The position numbers and the translations under genes were made by a program. Under the pieces are notes generated by a model. The model ran no database searches. It was not told the origin of the DNA and saw only the letters and a list, made by a program, of their open reading frames with translations. This document shows, piece by piece, positions 1 through 5,702 of a DNA stretch of 20,090 bases (its first letter is position 1; each line of letters starts with the position of its first letter). The DNA is from a virus, in the IMG/VR virus record IMGVR_UViG_3300050033_000550, positions 1-20,090 of that record; one strand, 5' to 3'.

Positions 1-570
1 AAGTTTTGTACTGTTGGAGTCCATCTCAGTACGGATTGCCGTTGCCGCGGGTGGCGCAGCATAACCGGCGCTCGCCAATCTCGATGTAATAGCAGCATCC
101 AGATTTGCAATCCTTGTATCGCCTAAAGCCGTGAAACCTGATCCGGTTGCCGGGATATTCTGGACACTAGCCGGTGTGGCGGCATTTAAAGAAGTTTTCT
201 GCAATGCGCCAAAGTCAATGTTGGCTTGAGAGACAACATTTGCATCTATGGCTCCTGTTACAGCATCCCCAACAACGTCCCAATACTCAACCGCCAGAAT
301 CGTTCCGTTCGACCGGCAATACCGCACAACATATTTACCATCATTGAAAGCGACTCTGTTTTCTGTAGCAGCATAGACCCCGGGAAGGTTGGCATCTTCT
401 GTAAGCGGCAATGCCTTATTTGTCACCGTTGCCTTAGAATAAAACGCGCCCAACGTGTGCCCACCGACAGAAGAATTCTCCAGTATATACCCGTCCGCCA
501 CCCGCTGGATATAGCAATACTCGCCGGTCAACGCAGGATAATCTTCTAATGTGAGAGTCTTAATCGCCAT
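1..570 (-). CDS. Fibre- or appendage-like phage structural protein, C-terminus cut off by window edge
   Basis: The frame opens at ATG 570-568 and stays open through base 1, giving 190 visible codons. An AAGGAA ribosome binding site lies 7 nt upstream, and the gene begins 12 nt after the stop of its upstream neighbour, so the two are co-transcribed. The protein starts MAIKTLTLEDYPALTGEYCY. Residues 1 to about 100 look like a compact beta-rich domain. Residues 150 to 190 include LDAAITSRLASAGY, a low-complexity helical stretch of a kind I recall from phage fibre and baseplate-associated proteins. There is no signal peptide or membrane segment. In Mu this position holds head-tail joining genes, so the product could be a head fibre, a tail fibre or an adaptor. 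The role is inferred from context only. Confidence 0.6.
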   Translation of the reverse strand, partial: MAIKTLTLEDYPALTGEYCYIQRVADGYILENSSVGGHTLGAFYSKATVTNKALPLTEDANLPGVYAATENRVAFNDGKYVVRYCRSNGTILAVEYWDVVGDAVTGAIDANVVSQANIDFGALQKTSLNAATPASVQNIPATGSGFTALGDTRIANLDAAITSRLASAGYAAPPAATAIRTEMDSNSTKL

Positions 571-582
571 TCTAAATTCCTT

Positions 583-1608
583 TTAATTAATCCGCTGCAT
601 TGTCATTCCTGTTGCGTGCGGATACAGATCATTACCAATTAAAATTCTGTTTCCGGAAGACCCGGTAACAGCCGCGCCAAGATGTACAGTGTCGCCTTTG
701 TTTACGACTATTTCAATAGTTCGCTCTTTTTGGTTATAACCAGCCATAGCATTCCGCATAGACAAGACATAAGTCGCACTGGCATAAGTCGCACTTCCAA
801 TCTTTATATAATAAAATAACTCCGCGTTGGAATAAGCTGCTATCGAAACAGAGAGTAAATACATCCCTCCTTGTTTTGCGACCATATTCATAACAGAATA
901 CTCTGTTATATCGCTCGTTTGCGAATTGGAGGTTGGAAGAATTGCGTTTGTTCCATAATCACTTTTTATTTTCCATTCAACCACTGGCATGAGACCGGCG
1001 GGAGAATTTTGGATTGTCCAATTAGTAGGCGAGGTGGCTGTGTTATAGTTTGCCCAGAAATGCCCGCAACAAACACAGAAGTCAGTGGCAACGCGAGTAT
1101 ATAATCCGCCACTGTGTTCAGAAGCTCCATATTCCAATCCCATATAGTCACTATCGGTAACTACAACGGTGGTGGGAACTTGCAGGAAGCCTGAATAACG
1201 ACTAAATCCATAAATTATTTTCTGGTCTGCTGCTGACCAGATTGCATAGACATGGATTTTATTTATATCGCTACCGCTGGGAGTATTGTTATAGGCAAAA
1301 TTATATAATGCTATAGCAGGTGACGCATTGTAAATAGACCCTGATGTTGTACTTCTGAGTGTGTTTCCACTACCGTCAGGGATCTGAATTCTTATAGCAT
1401 CGGTCGCACTTGGATTACCACCAGACGCTGTAAGTATAAATAGATTATATGAATTTATATATACAAGTCTAAGATTAGAAATGAGAGCGGGAATTACACC
1501 GGCAAGTTTCAACTGGTCCGGCGGAACCGCCAAATTGGGTGTTCCTGCAAGGATGTCTGCGGCGGTGGCTAAAGGAAGCCCGAGACCCGTGAATCTTTTG
1601 TTATTCAT
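583..1608 (-). CDS. Putative phage fibre/decoration protein with possible C-terminal jelly-roll domain
   Basis: This 341-residue protein begins MNNKRFTGLGLPLATAAD. Its first 45 residues (ADILAGTPNLAVPPDQLKLAG) look like an attachment or trimerisation segment. The rest is rich in Ser, Thr, Asn, Gly and Tyr with alternating hydrophobic strands, as in phage fibres. The last 110 residues (from about YSVMNMVAKQGGMYLLSVSI to the end) have the strand pattern of a C1q/TNF-like jelly roll; this is a pattern judgement, not a match. An unusual cysteine cluster, CVCC, lies near residue 180. The start is the only ATG near the frame opening, but the ribosome binding site is weak (CAGGGG, about 7 nt away). 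The gene lies between the gp35-like gene and another fibre-like gene, so it is probably a virion surface protein made late. Confidence 0.6.
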   Translation of the reverse strand: MNNKRFTGLGLPLATAADILAGTPNLAVPPDQLKLAGVIPALISNLRLVYINSYNLFILTASGGNPSATDAIRIQIPDGSGNTLRSTTSGSIYNASPAIALYNFAYNNTPSGSDINKIHVYAIWSAADQKIIYGFSRYSGFLQVPTTVVVTDSDYMGLEYGASEHSGGLYTRVATDFCVCCGHFWANYNTATSPTNWTIQNSPAGLMPVVEWKIKSDYGTNAILPTSNSQTSDITEYSVMNMVAKQGGMYLLSVSIAAYSNAELFYYIKIGSATYASATYVLSMRNAMAGYNQKERTIEIVVNKGDTVHLGAAVTGSSGNRILIGNDLYPHATGMTMQRIN

Positions 1609-1667
1609 TTTAAAACCCCTGAACTATTTTAAAATCATAAATGTCCCACATTTTGATCTCACCAGCA

Positions 1668-1695
1668 AAGCCCCCTCCCTCGCAGGAGGGAGCTT
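1668..1695 (-). repeat. GC-rich hairpin in gap between gp35-like and fibre-like genes
   Basis: CTCCCTC (1675-1681) pairs with GAGGGAG (1686-1692) around a GCAG loop, and flanking AAGC/GCTT can extend the stem past a bulge. No long T run follows on the minus strand, so it is at best a weak terminator. It resembles host-type intergenic palindromes seen elsewhere in this window. Confidence 0.5.
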
Positions 1696-1715
1696 CAAGC
1701 TGAGGTCAAACTATT

Positions 1716-1991
1716 CTATTTTTCCGACTCACTGATCAGCTCGAGCAGGATTGCCTTTGTGGCGTTAGCCGGGATATCCACGCCTTTATCTGTCAATACG
1801 GCGATAAGTTCTTTGTTCGTCAGATCCGCGTAGTCTTTTTTCTGATCGGCTGCTTCCTCGACAATCAGCATCGGCTCGGCTTTTAAAATCGCCAGTGTTT
1901 TAGTATCCACGTCAAACACTTGGGCAGTTTCCTTGAATTTCATTCCGGCCCGGCGAAATGTTTTGGGTATCGATCTCACTGATATTTTCAT
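1716..1991 (-). CDS. Mu gp35-like protein: FluMu N-terminal domain plus C-terminal HeH/SAP-like domain
   Basis: This 91-residue protein follows the capsid gene, exactly where gp35 sits in Mu. Residues 1-45 contain FRRAGMKF and LAILKAEPMLIVEE, which match the pattern I know for the N-terminal domain of Mu/FluMu gp35 proteins (an F-R-R-x-G core, then LxAEPMLVVE). Residues 58-88 (LTNKELIAVLTDKGVDIPAN and the following KAILLELI) fit a HeH/SAP-type helix-extension-helix domain, often found at the end of small phage head proteins. The start has a strong AGGAGG (2000-2005) 8 nt upstream. A structured element (2008-2094) lies directly before that site. The role is likely a minor head or head-completion protein; the exact function is unknown. 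Confidence 0.75.
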   Translation of the reverse strand: MKISVRSIPKTFRRAGMKFKETAQVFDVDTKTLAILKAEPMLIVEEAADQKKDYADLTNKELIAVLTDKGVDIPANATKAILLELISESEK

Positions 1992-2007
1992 TGTTTATTC
2001 CTCCTCA

Positions 2008-2094
2008 ATGAAACTCAAATTTTAGAAACATAGTGCGCTAAAATTTGTTAGTTGAATTGATCCCGCAACTCCGGGCACTTCCGGAGTTGTCGGG
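2008..2094 (-). promoter_or_regulatory. Structured 5'-leader element, copy A (before gp35-like gene, after capsid gene)
   Basis: Two hairpins are visible. The GC-rich one pairs CCCG (2062-2065) with CGGG (2091-2094) and CAACTCCGG (2066-2074) with CCGGAGTTG (2081-2089), leaving one bulged base at 2090. The AT-rich one pairs AAATTTTAG (2017-2025) perfectly with CTAAAATTT (2038-2046) around a 12-nt loop, read on the minus strand as CGCACTATGTTT. The gp35-like gene's AGGAGG begins 12 nt beyond the second hairpin. Copies B (3003-3082) and C (7924-8000) share the layout, loop and linker, with compensating stem changes. Confidence 0.75.
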
Positions 2095-2109
2095 ATAAGC
2101 ACCTTTATT

Positions 2110-2991
2110 CTACGCCAGCCAGGGCACGTTGACGGTTTTCACCGTGTTGTACCAGATGTTGCTGGCTCCACCTGCCTGATTGGCCGCGTCAATGGCGGTC
2201 TTGGCTGCGGATTCCAGCGACGGGCCATGCACGAGATGTGTAGGGATAACACCCAGGGGTGTTACACCGTCTTCTCGTTTGAACGACATCATGGCGGCTC
2301 TGGCAGCAGCGTAGCTGGCGACATTAAGTGTTTGCTTGCTGCCGTAGCACAGCGGCCACAGGCCGAAGCCGACGTTTTTGCGGTCATCGACACCGTACAT
2401 GAATTTTTTCCGCATGAAGTTTTCCTGATCATCCGGCTTATCCAATGCCACGAATTCGGGCGTTTTCCGAATCTGAAGGATGAGGGGTTTGATCGGACGG
2501 CGCAGATCCATAAGGAACCACGGCTCGCCGGAACCACCATCGCTATTGCTGACCTGACTCTCTCCCCAGGGATGGTCTGTGTCGCAGAAATACTGGCCGT
2601 CAAAGCATTTAGCAGTGAATGCCTGCTTCAGCAGAGCAAAGACGATAATGTCGGGATGCTCCTTGGCCGCCTGAGCGAGCCCCTGAATCATCGGATTATA
2701 GAGCCCAAGCAGATCGTCCGCAATATCATCACGATCCACACCTACGGTTGCTTCGTAGGATTTATTTTTAATTGTGTAATCGTATGCCGACAGATCCTTG
2801 ATCACTCTGTCGCCGAGCCATTCCCGCATGCCCGGAAAATCGCCGAGCCAGGGGTAACCCTGTTCGCGTGTGGTAGACGGCGCACGCATGGCCACCAGAT
2901 CGCACATGCTGGGCGCGCCATCAAATGCCTGGTTGAAAATAACTTTGAATGTCTTATATGCAGCCTGTAAGGTTGCCTGATTGATAATCAT
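2110..2991 (-). CDS. T: Mu-like major capsid protein (gpT family)
   Basis: This 293-residue protein is the main building block of the phage head. Features typical of the Mu gpT family are GYPWLGDFPGMREWLGDRVI near residue 45, followed by YTIKNKSYEATVGVDRDDI and later FCDTDHPWGESQVSNS and MRKKFMYGVDDRKNVGFGLW. Its length is close to Mu gpT (about 305). I chose ATG 2991-2989 because AGGAGG (2998-3003) lies 6 nt before it; a longer frame from a TTG at 3015 would translate through the ribosome binding site. The gene follows the protease/scaffold and decoration genes and is flanked on both sides by related structured elements (copies B and A), which suggests post-transcriptional control or mRNA processing around capsid expression. 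Confidence 0.9.
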   Translation of the reverse strand: MIINQATLQAAYKTFKVIFNQAFDGAPSMCDLVAMRAPSTTREQGYPWLGDFPGMREWLGDRVIKDLSAYDYTIKNKSYEATVGVDRDDIADDLLGLYNPMIQGLAQAAKEHPDIIVFALLKQAFTAKCFDGQYFCDTDHPWGESQVSNSDGGSGEPWFLMDLRRPIKPLILQIRKTPEFVALDKPDDQENFMRKKFMYGVDDRKNVGFGLWPLCYGSKQTLNVASYAAARAAMMSFKREDGVTPLGVIPTHLVHGPSLESAAKTAIDAANQAGGASNIWYNTVKTVNVPWLA

Positions 2992-3002
2992 TTTGTTCCT
3001 CC

Positions 3003-3082
3003 TAATGAGACCCAAGTTTTAGAAGCGCAGAGCGCTGAAACTTGATGGTCGAATTATCCCGTCCGCCGTGAGGCGGATCGGG
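3003..3082 (-). promoter_or_regulatory. Structured 5'-leader element, copy B (immediately before capsid gene)
   Basis: The GC-rich hairpin pairs CCCGTCCGCC (3058-3067) with GGCGGA plus CGGG (3072-3077, 3079-3082), leaving bulged base 3078 just inside CGGG, the same place as in copy A. The AT-rich hairpin pairs AAGTTTTAG (3014-3022) with CTGAAACTT (3035-3043), 8 of 9 positions, around a 12-nt loop read on the minus strand as CGCTCTGCGCTT. The third pair is G-C where copy A has A-T, a compensating change. The capsid gene's AGGAGG begins 11 nt past the hairpin. Confidence 0.75.
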
Positions 3083-3110
3083 GTTGGTTGTTAATATCCC
3101 TTTACGTCGT

Positions 3111-4115
3111 TTATTCGCCGTCATCTACCTGGCAAACCAGGATGATATCGCAATTTGCTCCTGCGCCGCTCGCCGTTTCGTTAGCCGAGATCACAAGATC
3201 AGTATCTTTCGCAATTGCAATGGCCAACGCCTCTGCCTCACCCGCTACATTCTCTTCAGCGATGGAAACCAGAGCGATGCCGTTCAACGTTAGTGCCAGG
3301 GTCTTACCGGTTCCGGGAGCGGTACCCAGTGAAACATATGCCCGTTTCACCATTATCGGAACTGGCTGCTCCAGAGCAGGCAGGGCAATAGCATGCGCCG
3401 AGCCGTCTTTTGTCCAACCCGTGAAGTGGGGAATGGTGATGTTGATTGTCTTGGCCAGTTTTTGCAGGGCCAACTCCACCGTGCTTTCCGCTGCGGCAAA
3501 ATTATTTCCCGCGTCGAGAATGGATATAGCTGAAGCGGCGTGCGCACCAGAAGAGTCGGCAATATGCGCCGCCACGTCTGCCTGACGGATTGCCGGTTCG
3601 ATATCGATATAAGCGTGGGTTGCGTCGATATACTCGGCGATGACACCGCAGAAAATATCATTTGTGGTGTAGGCGGTCAGGTCAACCGTTTCATCGTCGA
3701 CCAGGAAAACATTATCGCCGACGTTGGCTTGTGTAATGGCGTGTCCCAGCGTGGCCTTGATAAGTCCGCGTCTTCGTACAAGACCGGTTAAGTCGCCGTC
3801 GGCGCCGAGAGAATTATCCACATACTGACGGGAAATACCGTGGAAGATCAGAGCCGCTGTATCCGCGCCGGGAACTAGATATCCTGCTGCGTTTACGCAT
3901 ACCCATGCGCCTGCAAATATTTTGGTGAGCGCTGCCACCGGCGCGGGGATCTCCACGCCTTCTTTGTACTCCGTTTTTTTGTCCGCTGATAACGATCCGC
4001 GCTGGGAGAGGAGTATTCCGCCAAAAAACTCTCTCAGGAATTTGCTCTCCAGGGCGAATGTGATTAACAGCAAAAACAGCGCTGCTATTGCTAATAATAA
4101 AATATGTGTAACCAT
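3111..4115 (-). CDS. Capsid decoration-like protein with N-terminal membrane segment
   Basis: This 334-residue protein lies between the protease/scaffold gene and the capsid gene. Residues 4-22 (ILLLAIAALFLLLITFAL) form a clear hydrophobic helix, strange for a head protein. The start is secure: AAGGAGG lies 6-7 nt upstream, and no later methionine would exclude the helix. Residues 70-160 (ALIFHGISRQYVDNSLGADG, then VRRRGLIKATLGH, VGDNVFLVDDETVDL, AYIDIEPAIRQ) resemble phage decoration or capsid cement proteins. A linker near 165-205 (HAASAISILDAGNNF) looks like phage appendage spacers, and a beta-rich C-terminal domain of about 110 residues follows. The likely role is head surface decoration. 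The membrane helix could be removed by the phage protease or could anchor procapsid assembly; both are inference. Confidence 0.65.
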   Translation of the reverse strand: MVTHILLLAIAALFLLLITFALESKFLREFFGGILLSQRGSLSADKKTEYKEGVEIPAPVAALTKIFAGAWVCVNAAGYLVPGADTAALIFHGISRQYVDNSLGADGDLTGLVRRRGLIKATLGHAITQANVGDNVFLVDDETVDLTAYTTNDIFCGVIAEYIDATHAYIDIEPAIRQADVAAHIADSSGAHAASAISILDAGNNFAAAESTVELALQKLAKTINITIPHFTGWTKDGSAHAIALPALEQPVPIMVKRAYVSLGTAPGTGKTLALTLNGIALVSIAEENVAGEAEALAIAIAKDTDLVISANETASGAGANCDIILVCQVDDGE

Positions 4116-4156
4116 TGTTTCCTCCTTCTGACTATAGTGACATTGTTAATTTGTTT

Positions 4157-4190
4157 CACTTTTCACGAGATACGCTTCGCGCGTCCCGTG
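4157..4190 (-). repeat. Host-type intergenic palindrome after protease/scaffold gene
   Basis: CACGAGA (4164-4170) pairs with TCCCGTG (4184-4190), allowing one G-T pair, with an inner GCG/CGC stem. The repeat ends directly at the stop of the protease/scaffold gene (4191-4193). The sequence TTCACGAGATACGC recurs at about 14719-14732, so this is a dispersed repeat. It may also protect the mRNA 3' end between the two cistrons. Confidence 0.55.
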
Positions 4191-4700
4191 TTACTTATCG
4201 TACTTCTTGAACGTCTCCGTATCGACACCCATCTGCTTGTTGATTGAGAGTTGCGTGTCATCCAGAGCACCTTCGGCGGGCTTATCGGCACCGACGACCT
4301 TGCCCAGGACGACAACTACGGGCGCTTTGGCCACGAAAACCTTGAAACCCTCGATATCGCGCTTGGCGTATTCGGCGGCCCAGTCCTTCTGTGCGGGCGT
4401 GATTTTGCCATCCTTCATCGCCATTGCGACAACGTCGGTTGCGTCCTTCTCGCTCAACTTGTCTTTCAGGGTTTTTACTTCATTGGCCAAGTCGCCAACC
4501 TGCCCATGCGATTGCTTCATGGCCATGATGGTACCCGTCACTTCCGCTTCGGTTGCCGTCAGGGCCAAGCCCAGGGCAGTCAAAACGCTCTTGTTGGCAA
4601 TGACCTGCACGGGTTCCTTCAGTTTGTTCACCGCCACAATGGCATCCTGCTCTGTCGCTGCCTCCGGCAGGCCGAGCAACTTCAATAAATCTTTAAACAT
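4191..4700 (-). CDS. Z: Nested scaffold protein (Mu Z-like), in-frame internal start in the protease gene
   Basis: ATG 4700-4698 is in frame with the protease gene and is preceded by AAGGAGG 8 nt upstream, a better ribosome binding site than the protease's own. It would yield a 169-residue protein beginning MFKDLLKLLGLPEAA and ending at the same stop. This copies the arrangement of Mu I/Z and lambda C/Nu3, where a separate scaffold is made from an internal start. The product is mostly helical, charged and without membrane segments. It should fill the procapsid and guide capsid assembly, then be degraded by the protease. The arrangement is seen directly; that both products are made is inferred from the known systems. 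Confidence 0.7.
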   Translation of the reverse strand: MFKDLLKLLGLPEAATEQDAIVAVNKLKEPVQVIANKSVLTALGLALTATEAEVTGTIMAMKQSHGQVGDLANEVKTLKDKLSEKDATDVVAMAMKDGKITPAQKDWAAEYAKRDIEGFKVFVAKAPVVVVLGKVVGADKPAEGALDDTQLSINKQMGVDTETFKKYDK

Positions 4701-5177
4701 TGTTGTATCCTCCTTGTTTTCAGTTTGAATGTAATACCCCGCTTTATTTACGAGCGGCACCATGCCGTCGATGTTGGGTTGATTGGTTAGGGCCACATTA
4801 ATCAGGCCCAGGACTTTGGTGTCGGAAAGGCGTGTGTAGAATACAGGTGAAACATATTTATATTCTTTGTTGGCAATATATTGCCGGGCTTTCTGTGTCC
4901 ATTCGACTGCGGCCCAGATGCCATCTTTCCCTTTGTCGATTAGCTTGGTAATCCAACCGGCTGCCGGAGCCTCCGTCCCTTGTAAGGTCTGGTGCTCATA
5001 ATCAATTACCATTTGATTCTTTTTCATTGCAAAGGCGGCGACCACGGCAGGAGCATTTGTTTCATCGAGTGTGAATGCGCCTTTGGGCGTCGTTGTGGTG
5101 CCGTATGGGATCACCTGGATTTCGTCCGGGACAATTCCGTTTAAGTCTTTGCAAATCAATACGAGTAAACGATCCAT
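4191..5177 (-). CDS. I: Mu-like head maturation protease (gpI) with C-terminal scaffold region
   Basis: This 328-residue protein fits the Mu prophage I protein family (protease fused to scaffold). The N-terminal part carries MVIDYEHQTL (DYEH at about 59-62), AAGWITKL, GIWAAVEWTQKARQYI and YKYVSPVFYT, the conserved pattern of this family. The C-terminal 170 residues are helical and charged, with LANEVKTLKDKLSEKD and the conserved MAMKDGKITPAQKDWAAEYA, as expected of a scaffold. I chose ATG 5177-5175 with GAGGGGG 9 nt upstream; the frame extends to a TTG at 5195, which would run through that site. The protease should process head proteins inside the procapsid. It lies in the usual Mu place, after the gpG-like gene and before the capsid gene. 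A nested scaffold start lies at 4700. Confidence 0.85.
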   Translation of the reverse strand: MDRLLVLICKDLNGIVPDEIQVIPYGTTTTPKGAFTLDETNAPAVVAAFAMKKNQMVIDYEHQTLQGTEAPAAGWITKLIDKGKDGIWAAVEWTQKARQYIANKEYKYVSPVFYTRLSDTKVLGLINVALTNQPNIDGMVPLVNKAGYYIQTENKEDTTMFKDLLKLLGLPEAATEQDAIVAVNKLKEPVQVIANKSVLTALGLALTATEAEVTGTIMAMKQSHGQVGDLANEVKTLKDKLSEKDATDVVAMAMKDGKITPAQKDWAAEYAKRDIEGFKVFVAKAPVVVVLGKVVGADKPAEGALDDTQLSINKQMGVDTETFKKYDK

Positions 5178-5182
5178 CTTTA

Positions 5183-5217
5183 AAATCCCCCTCAATCCCC
5201 CTTTATGAAAGGGGGAG
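5183..5217. repeat. CCCCCTTT..AAAGGGGG dispersed palindromic element, copy 1
   Basis: The sequence has CCCCCTTT then ATG then AAAGGGGG (8-bp stem, 3-nt loop), preceded by a second CCCCCTCAAT block. It fills the gap between the gpG-like gene and the protease gene, and its GAGGGGG block serves as the protease ribosome binding site. A nearly identical copy lies at 10065-10098. Confidence 0.7.
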
Positions 5218-5220
5218 AAA

Positions 5221-5667
5221 TTAATAACCTTTTTGACTCAAATAATTTTGCATGCCTTCCGAATATTCTTTTCCCATGTTGACTTCACCTGCCGCCTTTC
5301 TTACCCAGGGACGGCCCTTCATGCCTTTGACCGATTTGACCGGATGTTTCGCGCCCGCCCAGAATAATGCTCGCTTGTTTACAGGTACGATGCGTTGATG
5401 ATGCGGCCCGAAAAGACCGGTGCCCTCATGAACGTATCCCGCGTAAGGCGCGGTGAAGGCGAGTCTGCCTCTGGTGCCGTCATCATTGACATTAGTTGTG
5501 CGTGTCCGGGCGAGGTTGCTGGTTCTTTTCGGCGCGGTCTTAACGGCAAGCGCTTCCACAGTTGTCAGCGCGTTAATCATGCCCGCCCTTTGCGCTTTGG
5601 GCATATCGCCCTGAAGGTTTTTAAATAATCTGCCGGGGTCAGGCTTTATGGTCATTGTTATTTCCAT
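5221..5667 (-). CDS. Virion morphogenesis / head-tail completion protein (gpG or HK97 gp10-like)
   Basis: This 148-residue protein lies after the portal gene, where Mu has gpG. The core APYAGYVHEGTG followed by NKRALFWAGAKHPVKSVKG and MKGRPWVRKA is characteristic of the HK97 gp10-like family, small proteins that join head and tail or complete the tail. The N-terminal half is basic, with KTAPKRTSNLARTRT. The start ATG 5667-5665 has GAGGA 9 nt upstream, provided by a 16-bp tandem repeat that also contains the portal stop; a second in-frame ATG lies at codon 5. The gene is in the late head operon. I cannot tell a gpG-type from a gp10-type role from sequence alone. Confidence 0.75.
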   Translation of the reverse strand: MEITMTIKPDPGRLFKNLQGDMPKAQRAGMINALTTVEALAVKTAPKRTSNLARTRTTNVNDDGTRGRLAFTAPYAGYVHEGTGLFGPHHQRIVPVNKRALFWAGAKHPVKSVKGMKGRPWVRKAAGEVNMGKEYSEGMQNYLSQKGY

Positions 5668-5670
5668 TTT

Positions 5671-5702
5671 TTCTAATCCTCTAACCTTCTAATCATCTAA
5701 CC
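5671..5702. repeat. 16-bp tandem duplication at portal/gpG junction
   Basis: Two units, TTCTAATCCTCTAACC and TTCTAATCATCTAACC, differ at one base. On the minus strand they carry the portal stop TGA (5695-5693) and the GAGGA ribosome binding site of the next gene. This looks like a GTTAGA-type simple repeat. Confidence 0.8.

Noticed and set aside
2227-2970. A 247-codon plus-strand frame
   Set aside because: It lies fully antisense to the well-supported capsid gene and has no recognisable domain or operon context.
1992-3090. Structured elements as integron attC sites
   Set aside because: They follow genes and fold into hairpins, but I see no paired GTTRRRY/RYYYAAC core sites and no integrase; the phage head context fits RNA elements better.
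5183-5217. CCCCCTTT..AAAGGGGG element as an intrinsic terminator
   Set aside because: No T run follows the stem in the direction of transcription, and genes on both sides are in one operon. A near-identical copy elsewhere marks it as a repeat.
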